From the NCBI RefSeq assembly GCF_002278075.1, contig NZ_CP022990.1, positions 1,364,001-1,428,000 on the forward strand: a stretch of DNA of 64,000 nucleotides, given 5' to 3'. This document shows, piece by piece, positions 36,151 to 46,515 of this stretch. Position 1 is the first letter of the stretch, and the number at the start of each line of letters is the position of its first letter. Source of the DNA: Paraburkholderia aromaticivorans. Its GTDB lineage: Bacteria; Pseudomonadota; Gammaproteobacteria; Burkholderiales; Burkholderiaceae. The notes under the pieces are model-generated. The model was not told the origin of the DNA. It saw only the letters and a program-made list of their open reading frames with translations, and ran no database searches. Both the position numbers and the translations under genes were made by a program.

Positions 36151-37557
36151 TTAGCGCTCGCCTCGCGAATCATCTTCGCCAAGAGCCTTTAGCCGCCGGT
36201 ACAGTGTGCGCTCGCTGATGCCGAGTTGCGCGGCGAGATCCCTGCGCATCCCCACAAAACCCGCCGCTATCCGCGACAGTTCGGCATCCGTAATTTTTGG
36301 GCGAAAGAATGGGTGCAAGGATGCGGCCTCGCGGCTCGCCGGCGATACGTCGGTCCTGACCATATCGGGCAAGTGTTCCGGCCGGATCACGCCATCGTCC
36401 GCCAGCAGGCTCGCGCGTTCGAGCACGTTGCGCAGCTCGCGAATGTTGCCCGGCCAGCTATAGGCGCACAGTCGTGCGAGCGCGTCCGCTGCGACCGAGG
36501 TCTTGCGCGGCGCGCTGCTCCGTCCCGAGGCGATGCGCTGCAACGTCGAATCCACCAGCAGCGGAATATCGTCGGCGCGCTCGCGCAGCGCGGGCAGGCG
36601 GATCGGGAACGCGCTGATCCGGAAATACAGGTCCGAGCGGAACTGCCCCGCCGCCAGCATCTGCTCGAGAGGCTTGTGCGTGGCAGCCACGAGCCGGAAG
36701 TCCGCGCGCTGCGTCTCAACGCTGCCGACGCGCCGAAACGATCCCGTCTCGATGAGACGCAGCAGCTTGACCTGCATCGATAACGGCACGTCGCCTATTT
36801 CGTCGAGAAAGAGAGTCCCGCCTTGCGCCGTCTCGACGAGTCCCGGCTTGCGGCTCGAAGCACCTGTGAACGAGCCTTTCTCGTAGCCGAACAATTCGCT
36901 CTCGAACAACGTCTCCGTGATGCCGGAGCAGTCGACCACGACGAACGGCCGTTGTGCCCGATCGCTTGCCTCGTGCAGCGCCTGGGCGAACAGTTCCTTG
37001 CCGGTGCCCGACTCGCCGAGCAGCAGCACCGGCAACATCGACGGCGCAACCCGCTGCAATGCCGAAATCGCCTCGTTGAATGCGGGTGAGCGGCCGACCA
37101 GCCCGTCCACGCTTGGCCGCGCGGACGCACCACGCACCGTCGAGAGCCGCTCGACATATGCGACGATCTCGCGCCGGGCGTCGAAGATGGGGCGCAGTTC
37201 CACATCCACATGCTCGGGTCCGCGCGGCGTGTGATGGATATGCAGCACACGGTCCGCGCTGCGGATTTCGGAGGCCCGCTTCATCGGGCAATGCTCGCCG
37301 GCCTGGTCGCACGGTACGTCGTAGTGGTGCGACACCTGGTAGCAGCGGCGGCCCACGTGCGGCTGCCCCGCGACACCGAACTGCCTCCGGTATGCGGTGT
37401 TCGCCGCAAGGATCCGATAGTGCGGGTCGAGCACGATGGACGGCTGCGGGTCGTATTCCAGATAGGAGACGAGCGCGGTGATCTCGGGCGCGTCTGGCAG
37501 CGCGGCCGTCGCATCAGGCGAGGCGGCTGGCGAGGATGCGGGCTCGGGCAGGATCAT
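36151..37557 (-). CDS. fisR: Sigma-54-dependent activator, FisR-like sulfane-sulfur sensor
   Basis: 468 residues: N-terminal PAS-like sensor (1-140), central AAA+ domain and C-terminal Fis-type helix-turn-helix (LAAQLGISERTLYRRLKAL). The AAA+ part has GESGTGKELFAQALHEAS (Walker A), ELFGYEKGSFTGA (the sigma-54 GAFTGA loop, here with S for A) and GGTLFLDEIGD. Three sensor Cys, 72, 83 and 90, have the same 11/7 spacing as the reactive Cys53, Cys64 and Cys71 of Cupriavidus FisR, which senses persulfide. Start at 37557 chosen; the frame is open to 37620. Divergent from a persulfide dioxygenase and SQR, the known FisR targets, with palindrome and sigma-54 promoter between. Confidence 0.88.
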   Translation of the reverse strand: MILPEPASSPAASPDATAALPDAPEITALVSYLEYDPQPSIVLDPHYRILAANTAYRRQFGVAGQPHVGRRCYQVSHHYDVPCDQAGEHCPMKRASEIRSADRVLHIHHTPRGPEHVDVELRPIFDARREIVAYVERLSTVRGASARPSVDGLVGRSPAFNEAISALQRVAPSMLPVLLLGESGTGKELFAQALHEASDRAQRPFVVVDCSGITETLFESELFGYEKGSFTGASSRKPGLVETAQGGTLFLDEIGDVPLSMQVKLLRLIETGSFRRVGSVETQRADFRLVAATHKPLEQMLAAGQFRSDLYFRISAFPIRLPALRERADDIPLLVDSTLQRIASGRSSAPRKTSVAADALARLCAYSWPGNIRELRNVLERASLLADDGVIRPEHLPDMVRTDVSPASREAASLHPFFRPKITDAELSRIAAGFVGMRRDLAAQLGISERTLYRRLKALGEDDSRGER

Positions 37558-37615
37558 GGTGGCGGACCGGAAATACGTCGAAGAACGAGCACTATACGCG
37601 GCAACTGCCAACTCC

Positions 37616-37645
37616 GCCACCGACTGCCATATGGCAGTCGGTGGC
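37616..37645. promoter_or_regulatory. Perfect 30-bp palindrome, candidate FisR upstream activating site
   Basis: Arms GCCACCGACTGCCAT and ATGGCAGTCGGTGGC meet with no spacer. It lies 59 bp upstream of the fisR start and about 115 bp upstream of the -24 element of the dioxygenase promoter, the normal place for an enhancer of a sigma-54 activator. Partial extra half-sites (CTGCCAACTCCGCC before, GGCAGTCAG at the right edge) surround it. Binding by FisR is inference. Confidence 0.7.
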
Positions 37646-37757
37646 AGTCAGCCGCCGGCGGTTCCCGTCCGCGCAGGTTCGTGCACAACGCCGTGCAGAG
37701 CCTGAAAGCCGATATAGATCATGGATTTAACAACGCGGCGCGAGACGCCGCCCCGAC

Positions 37758-37773
37758 TGGCACGATACTTGAT
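37758..37773 (+). promoter_or_regulatory. Sigma-54 (-24/-12) promoter of the sulfide-oxidation operon
   Basis: TGGCACGATACTTGAT matches the consensus TGGCACG-N4-TTGCW at all positions but one (GA instead of GC at -12). It lies 56 bp upstream of the dioxygenase ATG and downstream of the palindrome, and the adjacent regulator is a sigma-54 activator. Confidence 0.8.
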
Positions 37774-37828
37774 TCAAGTCGCTCCCGAATGCTGCTGGAC
37801 GCCCCGTCCGACAAGAGGAACGACCGCC

Positions 37829-38710
37829 ATGACCGCCAACCAGTTTGTCGTCGAAGGATTCTTCGATCCCGCCACGTGGACCATCAGCTATCTGCTGCTG
37901 GATCCGCACACCCGGCAATGCGCGCTGATCGACAGCGTGCTCGATTACGACCCGAAATCAGGACGCACCCGAACCGGGTCCGCCGACCGCCTCGCCGCGC
38001 GCGTCGAAGCGCTGGGCGCAAGCGTGCAATGGTTGCTGGAAACGCATGTGCACGCGGACCACCTGTCCGCCGCGCCGTATCTCAGGGAACGGCTCGGCGG
38101 GCGAATCGCGATCGGCGCGCAGGTGACGTGCGTCCAGCAGGTGTTCGGCCAGCTCTTCCACGCCGGTCGTGAATTTGCCGCCAACGGCTCGCAGTTCGAT
38201 CACCTCTTTGCCGACGGCGAAACCTTCGGCGTGGGACGGCTGCTAGTGCGCGTGATGCACACGCCGGGCCACACGCCGGCGTGCGTGACCTACGTGGTGA
38301 GCGATGGCGACGACCACGCGGCGTTCGTCGGCGACACGCTCTTCATGCCCGACTACGGCACTGCCCGCTGCGACTTTCCGGGCGGCGACGCAGCCACGCT
38401 GTACCGCTCGATCCGCCGTGTGCTCAGCCTGCCTGCGCACACCCGCCTCTACATGTGCCACGACTATCAGCCGGGCGGCCGCCCGGTGCAGTTCGAGAGT
38501 TCCGTAGCGGACCAACGCGAGCGCAACATTCACGTCCGCGAAGGGACGCCCGAGCAGGCCTTCGTCGCAATGCGCACGGCCCGCGATGCGACGCTCGAGA
38601 TGCCCGTCCTGATCCTGCCGTCCGTTCAGGTGAACATGCGCGCCGGCCATCTGCCCGAGCCCGAGAGCAACGGCGTGTCGTATCTCAAGATTCCGGTGAA
38701 TGCGCTGTAG
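37829..38710 (+). CDS. pdo: Persulfide dioxygenase, MBL fold (ETHE1/Blh-like)
   Basis: 293-residue metallo-beta-lactamase-fold non-haem iron enzyme; oxidises glutathione persulfide to sulfite. Iron/zinc-site motif HVHADH at residues 73-78 (LLETHVHADHLSAAPYL), then HTPGHTPACVTYVV, the Asp of AFVGDTLFMPDYGTARCDFPGG (a persulfide-dioxygenase marker) and the last His in LYMCHDYQPGGR. ATG at 37829 follows AAGAGGAA; the open frame begins earlier (37721) but overlaps the sigma-54 promoter. First gene of the operon with the SQR fusion and a sulfite exporter. Hydroxyacylglutathione hydrolase is the alternative but context favours persulfide. Confidence 0.88.
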   Translation: MTANQFVVEGFFDPATWTISYLLLDPHTRQCALIDSVLDYDPKSGRTRTGSADRLAARVEALGASVQWLLETHVHADHLSAAPYLRERLGGRIAIGAQVTCVQQVFGQLFHAGREFAANGSQFDHLFADGETFGVGRLLVRVMHTPGHTPACVTYVVSDGDDHAAFVGDTLFMPDYGTARCDFPGGDAATLYRSIRRVLSLPAHTRLYMCHDYQPGGRPVQFESSVADQRERNIHVREGTPEQAFVAMRTARDATLEMPVLILPSVQVNMRAGHLPEPESNGVSYLKIPVNAL

Positions 38711-38749
38711 AAGACGCGACGATCGCCGGCAGAACAGTTAGGAGAGGCA

Positions 38750-40405
38750 ATGAATATCAAAAGATTGACGGATGCGCTGAGCGTATCCCCGCAGATTCAG
38801 GTCGCAGACCTGCCGGCGTTGCGCGCCGCGGGCTTTCGCACGTTGATATGCAACCGTCCGGACGGCGAAGGCCCCGATCAGCCGACTTTTGCTGAAATCG
38901 CGGCGGCCGCGCGCGATGAGGGAATCGAGGCGCGCTATCTGCCGGTCGAATCGGGGAGGGTGAGCGACGCTGACGCACGGCTGTTCGGCGAATACCTGCA
39001 TGGCCTGCCGGGACCGGTGCTCGCGTATTGCCGCAGCGGTATGCGCTCGGCCACGCTGTGGGCGTTGTCCCGCGCCTCGGCCGAGCCGTTCGCCGGAATC
39101 GTCGCTGCCGGGAAAGCGGCCGGCTACGATCTGACCGGGCTCGCCGGCCGGATGGCGTCGCCCCTCGTGGTCTCGCAGGAGCGGCACGACATCGTGATCG
39201 TGGGGGCCGGCGCAGCCGGCATCGCAACGGCGTCGAGCCTGCTCGCGCGCTCGCCCGGCCTGGATATCGCCGTGATCGATCCGGCCGATACGCACTACTA
39301 CCAGCCGGGCTGGACGATGGTCGGCGCAGGCGTGTTCCGGCCCGAGACGACGGCACGCACGATGGACGACGTGCTGCCCGGCGAGGTGCGCTGGATCAAG
39401 GCCGCGGTGGCCGCGTTCGAGCCGGAGAACCATGCCGTGGTGCTGGAAGGCTGCCGCGTCGTCCGGTATAGCCAACTGATCGTCTGCGCGGGGCTCAAGC
39501 TCGACTGGAACGCCATTGAAGGGTTGCCGCAGACACTCGGCCGCAACGGCGTGACCTCGAACTACCGCTACGACCTCGCCCCGTACACGTGGCGTCTGGT
39601 GCAGGAGCTCAAGGGCGGGCGCGCGCTGTTTACGCAGCCGCCGATGCCGATCAAATGCGCCGGCGCGCCGCAAAAGGCGATGTATCTGTCCTCCGATCAC
39701 TGGCGGCGCGCCGGTCGGCTCAATGGGATCGATGTCGAGTTCTATAACGCGGGAGCGGTGCTGTTCGGCGTGGCGGACTACGTACCCGCGCTGATGAAAT
39801 ACGTCGAGAGCTACGGCATCAAGCTGAATTTCGGCCTCAACCTGAGCGCGATCGATGGCGAGGCGAAGCGCGCGACCTTCACGCGCACGATGGCGGATGG
39901 CGCGACCGAACGCTTCGAAACGGAATTCGACATGATTCACGTGGTGCCGCCTCAAAAGGCGCCCGACTTTATCGCCGCCAGTCCGCTCGCCGACGCGGCG
40001 GGCTGGCTCGACGTCGACCCGACGACCTTGCGACACAAGCGTTTTGACAACGTCTACGGGCTTGGCGACGTGACCAACACGCCGAACGCAAAGACCGCCG
40101 CCGCCGCCCGCAAGCAGGCGCCGGTCGTCGCGCACAACGTGCTCGCGGCGCTCGGCGCAATGCCGGGGATCGCAAAGTACGACGGCTATGGCTCGTGTCC
40201 GCTGACGGTCGAGCGCGGCAAGATCGTCCTCGCCGAGTTTCTCTACGGCGGCAAGGTCGCGCCGACCTTCCCCGGCTGGCTGATCGACGGCAAGCATCCG
40301 TCGCGGCTCGCCTGGCTGCTGAAGGAGCGCATCCTGCCGCCGCTCTATTGGCGCGGCATGCTCAGGGGCAAGGAGTGGCTCGCCCGTCCCCGGCTCGCCG
40401 AATGA
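38750..40405 (+). CDS. sqr: DUF442 (rhodanese-like) fused to type II sulfide:quinone oxidoreductase
   Basis: 551 residues. Residues 1-120 form a DUF442/TIGR01244 domain with the active loop CRSGMRS at Cys94 and could act as sulfurtransferase. Residues about 145-551 are SQR: FAD motif IVGAGAAGIA (152-157), redox Cys303 in IKCAGAPQKAMYLS and Cys483 in YDGYGSCPLT, about 180 residues apart as in human-type SQR, and the quinone-side C-terminus FLYGGKVAPTFPGW. It oxidises sulfide at the inner membrane and yields sulfane sulfur for the upstream dioxygenase. TTAGGAGAGG gives a strong ribosome site. Same operon as pdo (39 bp gap). Confidence 0.9.
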   Translation: MNIKRLTDALSVSPQIQVADLPALRAAGFRTLICNRPDGEGPDQPTFAEIAAAARDEGIEARYLPVESGRVSDADARLFGEYLHGLPGPVLAYCRSGMRSATLWALSRASAEPFAGIVAAGKAAGYDLTGLAGRMASPLVVSQERHDIVIVGAGAAGIATASSLLARSPGLDIAVIDPADTHYYQPGWTMVGAGVFRPETTARTMDDVLPGEVRWIKAAVAAFEPENHAVVLEGCRVVRYSQLIVCAGLKLDWNAIEGLPQTLGRNGVTSNYRYDLAPYTWRLVQELKGGRALFTQPPMPIKCAGAPQKAMYLSSDHWRRAGRLNGIDVEFYNAGAVLFGVADYVPALMKYVESYGIKLNFGLNLSAIDGEAKRATFTRTMADGATERFETEFDMIHVVPPQKAPDFIAASPLADAAGWLDVDPTTLRHKRFDNVYGLGDVTNTPNAKTAAAARKQAPVVAHNVLAALGAMPGIAKYDGYGSCPLTVERGKIVLAEFLYGGKVAPTFPGWLIDGKHPSRLAWLLKERILPPLYWRGMLRGKEWLARPRLAE

Positions 40406-40438
40406 GCGGCGGTCTGTCATCAACCCTCGAGTCTATCC

Positions 40439-41242
40439 ATGCTGATCTCACTTCTACTCGGCGCAATCGTGGGCGCGTTGCTCGGTCTCACGGGCGCGGG
40501 CGGCGGCATTCTCGCGGTGCCCGCGCTGGTGTTCGGGATGGGCTGGCCGATGCAGCAGGCCACGCCGGTCGCGCTCGTCGCGGTATCGAGCAGCGCGGCG
40601 GTCGGCGCGCTCGAGGCGTTCCGCAAGGGGCTTGTCCGCTATCGCGCCGCGCTGTTCATGGCGATAGCCGGGATTCCGGCGACAGCGCTGGGCGCCCGTC
40701 TCGCACACGCGTTACCGCAGCGTTTGCTGCTTACGCTCTTTGCCGGCGTGATGCTGGTCGTCGCGGTTCGGCTGCTGCGCCACACGCTCCGCAGCGGCGC
40801 GGCGCCCCAGCCTGAATCGGCGCTGTGCGTGGCGCGCCTCGATCCCGCGACCGGCCGGCTTGTCTGGTCGTGGGCGACGGGCGCGGCGCTCGCGGCGACA
40901 GGCGCGCTCACCGGACTGATGACCGGTCTGCTCGGTGTCGGCGGAGGCTTCATCATCGTGCCGATGATGCGCAAGCTGACCAACGTGCCCATGCACGGCG
41001 TGGTGGCCACTTCGTTGCTGGTGATCACGCTGGTCGGCGGCGGCGGTGTCATCGCCACGGTGCGCCACGGCACAGCGCTGCCGCTCGAAGTCGTGCTGTG
41101 GTTCAGCCTCGCCACAGGCGCGGGGATGCTGGCGGGACGCGTGGCGTCTCATCGTCTGCCGGGGCACCAGGTGCAGCTCGGTTTTGCAGCGATTCTGATC
41201 TGCGTGGCGCTAGGACTGATGGCGAAGGCCGCGATCGCCTGA
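40439..41242 (+). CDS. TSUP/TauE-SafE family exporter of the sulfide-oxidation operon
   Basis: 267 residues, about eight hydrophobic segments in two repeats, each with the TSUP signature: GLTGAGGGILAVPALVFGMG at the start and GLLGVGGGFIIVPMMRKL in the second half. It follows the SQR fusion by 33 bp and most likely exports the sulfite made by persulfide oxidation. It belongs to a different TSUP branch from the taurine-island exporter at 14405. Thiosulfate or other sulfur oxyanions are also possible substrates. Confidence 0.88.
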   Translation: MLISLLLGAIVGALLGLTGAGGGILAVPALVFGMGWPMQQATPVALVAVSSSAAVGALEAFRKGLVRYRAALFMAIAGIPATALGARLAHALPQRLLLTLFAGVMLVVAVRLLRHTLRSGAAPQPESALCVARLDPATGRLVWSWATGAALAATGALTGLMTGLLGVGGGFIIVPMMRKLTNVPMHGVVATSLLVITLVGGGGVIATVRHGTALPLEVVLWFSLATGAGMLAGRVASHRLPGHQVQLGFAAILICVALGLMAKAAIA

Positions 41243-41299
41243 CGCCGCTCAGTTGCTAGTGCGCGGCCTGGGTCGCGCGCAGCATCGAGCGGCACCGGT

Positions 41300-42181
41300 T
41301 CAGTCTTGCGGCTTCCCGGAACCGATGGTGTCCAACGACGACAACACGTCCTGCGGCAAATCAAGGTTCACGCTTTCGATGTTCTGCCTCAGATGCTCGA
41401 CCGACGAGGTGCCGGGAATCAGCAGTATGTTCGGCGAGCGATGCAGCAACCATGCAAGCGCCACCTGCATCGGCGTCGCGCCGCACTGGTTAGCCGCGTC
41501 GTTCAGCGCTTCGGCCTGCAGCGGAGAGAAGCCGCCGAGCGGAAAGAACGGCACATAGGCGATCCCATCTTCCGCGAGACTGTCGATCAGCACGTCATCG
41601 TTGCGATGCGCGAGGTTGTACAGGTTCTGCACGCATACGATCTCCGTCATCGCGCGTCCCTGCGCGATCTGCTTCGCCGTCACGTTGCTCAACCCAATGT
41701 GCCGAATCAAGCCTTTTGCCTGAAGCTGCGCGAGTGCGGCTAGCGGCGCTTCGATATCGCCCTCGGCCGGCGCGGTGACGTCGAACATCACGCGAAAGTT
41801 CACGACGTCCAGCACATCGAGACCGAGATGGCGAAGGTTGTCATGCACCGCCGACTCCAGTTCCGCCGCCGAGGCGGCGAGGTTCCACGAGCCATCGCTA
41901 CCTCGGCTCGCGCCCACTTTCGTAACGATAGTGAGCGCATCGGGATACGGATGAAGCGCCTCGCGGATGATCTGATTGGTCACGTGGGGGCCGTAGAAAT
42001 CGCTCGTATCGATATGGGTGATTCCGCTTTCAACGGCCGTACGGAGCACGGCTATCGCCGCGTTGCGGTCTTTCGGCGGACCGAAAACGTGTGGACCCGC
42101 CAGCTGCATCGCACCGTAGCCCATGCGCGTAACAGGGAAATCGCCAAGTTCAAACGTGCCTGCCCGCGTCACTTCAGTCAT
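41300..42181 (-). CDS. Aldo/keto reductase
   Basis: 293-residue NADPH-dependent oxidoreductase of the AKR fold. Motifs: MGYGAMQLAGPHVFG at the N-terminus, the catalytic Asp-Tyr segment ITHIDTSDFYGPHVTNQII, Lys in LTIVTKVGASRG, and the cofactor end IPGTSSVEHLRQNI. Divergent from a TetR gene (start 42271) which probably represses it. AGGAGTGC precedes the ATG. Physiological substrate unknown; xenobiotic aldehydes or quinones are usual. Confidence 0.9.
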   Translation of the reverse strand: MTEVTRAGTFELGDFPVTRMGYGAMQLAGPHVFGPPKDRNAAIAVLRTAVESGITHIDTSDFYGPHVTNQIIREALHPYPDALTIVTKVGASRGSDGSWNLAASAAELESAVHDNLRHLGLDVLDVVNFRVMFDVTAPAEGDIEAPLAALAQLQAKGLIRHIGLSNVTAKQIAQGRAMTEIVCVQNLYNLAHRNDDVLIDSLAEDGIAYVPFFPLGGFSPLQAEALNDAANQCGATPMQVALAWLLHRSPNILLIPGTSSVEHLRQNIESVNLDLPQDVLSSLDTIGSGKPQD

Positions 42182-42270
42182 CGATGCACTCCTTTTTTCG
42201 GGTTGATGTTTCTGTCGCTGAAACCTGCTCGAATAGAATACGAATAATCATTCAGATTGTGAATTCGCAT

Positions 42271-42906
42271 ATGCGCACCGATAACGGACAGGGGCTGAAC
42301 GCCCGCAAACAGCCGCAGCAGGCGCGTTCGCAAGCCACCGTGGACGCCATTTTCGATGCGACTATTCAGGTTTTGCTGGCCGAAGGGTTGCAGCGGCTCA
42401 CCACCATCCGGGTAGCCGAGCGAGCCGGTGTATCGGTCGGCACGCTCTATCAGTACTTTCCGCAAAAGCAGGCGCTTCTCTTTGCCGTGCTGCAACGACA
42501 TCTGGAAAGGGTGGTGAGCGCGACGGAAGCCGCCGCCGGGTCGGCGCACAACGCCACTTTGTCGGCAATGGTGAAGGCGGTCGTTGCCGCATTCGTGAAA
42601 GCAAAGACGGAGAACCTGGACGAATCGCGTGCGCTATACGCAGTTGCCCTCGAACTCGACTCGCGCGACTACGTACGCGAAGTGCAGACTCGCAGCCGCG
42701 TGGCGCTGGAGGCGATGCTGAAAACGGCTTCCGACGCGCAGTTTGACGACATTCCCACGACCACTTTCATGTTCATGGGCGCATTGGCCGGCCCTGTCCG
42801 TTCGCTGCTCGAGAACAAGCCGCCACCATCCATGATCCGCAAGCTACGCGGTCAACTTGAGTCGCTTTGTCTAGGGTATCTGGAACGCGAGGCGCGTCCG
42901 AAGTGA
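42271..42906 (+). CDS. TetR-family transcriptional regulator
   Basis: 211 residues; helix-turn-helix LTTIRVAERAGVSVGTLYQY with the following FPQKQALLFAVLQRHLE, and a C-terminal TetR ligand domain. The ATG at 42271 gives the usual short N-terminal arm (QQARSQATVDAIFDATIQVL). The 89-bp divergent gap to the aldo/keto reductase is AT-rich and holds GAAT-N4-ATTC around 42239-42250, a possible operator. Likely represses itself and the reductase. Confidence 0.88.
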   Translation: MRTDNGQGLNARKQPQQARSQATVDAIFDATIQVLLAEGLQRLTTIRVAERAGVSVGTLYQYFPQKQALLFAVLQRHLERVVSATEAAAGSAHNATLSAMVKAVVAAFVKAKTENLDESRALYAVALELDSRDYVREVQTRSRVALEAMLKTASDAQFDDIPTTTFMFMGALAGPVRSLLENKPPPSMIRKLRGQLESLCLGYLEREARPK

Positions 42907-43044
42907 TCGGTGAGCACGGGTCTCGAACGCGACAGGTGCCACACACGCTGAAATCCGCGCCACCCATGTGAAAACCGGCTGACATGCTGCCGGAAAAAGT
43001 CTAGCCGGCCTGCCCTCGTTGCGAGGGCGCGACCGTGCGCGACT

Positions 43045-43078
43045 GTCGCTGCCCGACGCCTTCGGGCCGGGCAGCGAC
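43045..43078. terminator. Hairpin region between convergent tetR and ilvD
   Basis: GTCGCTGCCCG (43045-43055) and CGGGCAGCGAC (43068-43078) form an 11-bp stem, with a smaller CCCTCG/CGAGGG hairpin nearby at about 43014-43028. No T-tract follows, so a bidirectional transcription barrier or processed 3' end is likely but unproven. Confidence 0.4.
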
Positions 43079-43149
43079 GCGATCGCCGGGCGTCCCCGGC
43101 GATCGACTCCTGGGTCCTGCGCGCCTGACTGCGACAGAACCGTTGCGCC

Positions 43150-45012
43150 TTACTTGCGCTTCAGTTGCGAGATATCCCGCACCGCGCCGCGGTCAGCGGA
43201 GGTGGCCAGCGCCGCATAGGCCTGCAACGCCTGCGACACCACGCGCTCACGCGCCGCCGGCATCCACGCCTTGTCGCCGCGCGCCACCATGGCTGCGCGG
43301 CGGCGCGCCAATTCCTCGTCCGTGACCACCAGGTGCATCTTGCGATTAGGAATGTCGATTTCGATCACATCGCCCTCTTCCACCAGACCGATCGTGCCGC
43401 CTTCGGCCGCTTCCGGCGACGCGTGCCCGATCACCAGCCCGGACGAACCGCCGGAGAAGCGGCCGTCGGTGAAGAGCGCGCAGGTCTTGCCCAAGCCCTT
43501 CGATTTCAGATACGACGTGGGGTAAAGCATTTCCTGCATGCCGGGGCCGCCCTTGGGGCCTTCGTAACGGATCACGACCACGTCGCCAGCCACCACTTTG
43601 TCGCCCAGAATGGCTTCGACGGCGTCGTCCTGACTTTCGTACACGCGCGCACGCCCGGAGAAAATCCACTGCGATTCGTCGACACCCGCGGTCTTGACGA
43701 TACAACCCTTGTCCGCGAGGTTGCCGTACAGCACGGCGAGGCCGCCGTCTTTCGAATACGCGTTCTCCTTGCTGCGAATGCAGCCGGTCTTGCGGTCCGT
43801 ATCCAGCGAGGCGAACGTGGCCTCCTGACTGAACGCGACGGTGGTCGGAATGCCGCCCGGCGCCGCGCGGAAGAACTTCTGCGCGGCTTCGCCGGCGCCG
43901 CCGGCGATGTCCCATTGGGCGATCGCATTGCCCAGCGTGCCGCTATGCACGTTGCCGCACGACAGGTCGAGCAGATCCGCGCGAGCCAGTTCACCCAGAA
44001 TACCGAGGATGCCGCCGGCACGGTGAACGTCTTCGATATGGTATTTGTCGGTGGCGGGCGCGGCTTTGCACAGGCAAGGCACTTTGCGCGAGATGCGATC
44101 GATGTCGGACATGGTGAAATCGACGCCGGCTTCCTGCGCCGCCGCCAGCAGGTGAAGCACGGTGTTGGTCGAACCGCCCATGGCGACGTCGAGCGCCATG
44201 GCGTTCTCGAATGCCGCCTTGCTCGCGATGCTGCGCGGCAGGACCGACGCGTCTTCTTCCTGATAGTAGCGGCGGCACAGGTCCACCACCAGACGGCCGG
44301 CCTGCTCGAACAGACCCTTGCGCCATGCGTGCGTGGCGACGATCGTGCCGTTGCCGGGCAACGCCAGACCGATGGCTTCGGTCAGGCAATTCATCGAGTT
44401 CGCGGTGAACATGCCCGAGCAGGAGCCGCACGTCGGGCAGGCGCTGCGCTCGATCTCCGCGACTTCCGCGTCGCTGACCTTCGAGTCGGCCGCCTTGATC
44501 ATCGCGTCGATCAGATCGATTTTGGCGATCACCTGCCCGTCTTTCGGCGACGTGACCTTGCCCGCTTCCATCGGACCGCCGGAGACGAACACGACGGGAA
44601 TGTTCAGGCGCATGGCGGCCATCAGCATGCCTGGCGTGATCTTGTCGCAATTGGAGATGCAGACCATGGCGTCGGCGCAATGCGCGTTGACCATGTACTC
44701 GACCGAGTCGGCGATCAGTTCGCGCGAGGGCAGCGAATACAGCATGCCGCCGTGGCCCATGGCGATGCCGTCGTCCACTGCGATGGTATTGAATTCCTTG
44801 GCGACGCCGCCAGCCGCTTCGATCTGCTTCGCGACCAGCGCGCCGAGGTCGCGCAAATGCACATGCCCCGGCACGAACTGGGTGAACGAGTTCACCACCG
44901 CAATAATGGGCTTGCCGAAATCACCGTCCTTCATGCCGGTGGCACGCCACAGCGCGCGTGCGCCGGCCATGTTGCGACCATGAGTCGAAGTTCGTGAACG
45001 ATATTCAGGCAT
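43150..45012 (-). CDS. ilvD: Dihydroxy-acid dehydratase (long, E. coli-type)
   Basis: 620-residue iron-sulfur dehydratase (EC 4.2.1.9) of valine/isoleucine/pantothenate synthesis, very close to E. coli Ilv[21 protein letters not shown] at the start, [48 protein letters not shown] and the C-terminal [21 protein letters not shown] at 45012 follows TGAGGAT; the frame is open to 45072. Beta-proteobacteria usually carry a shorter IlvD (about 560 residues), so this may be an extra copy. It stands alone, between a TetR and an AKR gene. Confidence 0.95.
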   Translation of the reverse strand: MPEYRSRTSTHGRNMAGARALWRATGMKDGDFGKPIIAVVNSFTQFVPGHVHLRDLGALVAKQIEAAGGVAKEFNTIAVDDGIAMGHGGMLYSLPSRELIADSVEYMVNAHCADAMVCISNCDKITPGMLMAAMRLNIPVVFVSGGPMEAGKVTSPKDGQVIAKIDLIDAMIKAADSKVSDAEVAEIERSACPTCGSCSGMFTANSMNCLTEAIGLALPGNGTIVATHAWRKGLFEQAGRLVVDLCRRYYQEEDASVLPRSIASKAAFENAMALDVAMGGSTNTVLHLLAAAQEAGVDFTMSDIDRISRKVPCLCKAAPATDKYHIEDVHRAGGILGILGELARADLLDLSCGNVHSGTLGNAIAQWDIAGGAGEAAQKFFRAAPGGIPTTVAFSQEATFASLDTDRKTGCIRSKENAYSKDGGLAVLYGNLADKGCIVKTAGVDESQWIFSGRARVYESQDDAVEAILGDKVVAGDVVVIRYEGPKGGPGMQEMLYPTSYLKSKGLGKTCALFTDGRFSGGSSGLVIGHASPEAAEGGTIGLVEEGDVIEIDIPNRKMHLVVTDEELARRRAAMVARGDKAWMPAARERVVSQALQAYAALATSADRGAVRDISQLKRK

Positions 45013-46446
<1,434 letters not shown>

Positions 46447-46515
46447 ACGAAAGAGACGAACGGCCGCTCAAGGATTGCCATGGACATCTGAACGTCCCTT
46501 CAATCTGGCTCGTCG

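Noticed and set aside
38738..40423. 561-codon minus-strand frame opposite the SQR fusion
   Set aside because: Antisense to a gene with clear catalytic cysteines; Arg/His-rich and motif-free.
43165..44997. 610-codon open frame opposite ilvD
   Set aside because: Antisense shadow of a highly conserved dehydratase; low-complexity composition, no domain.
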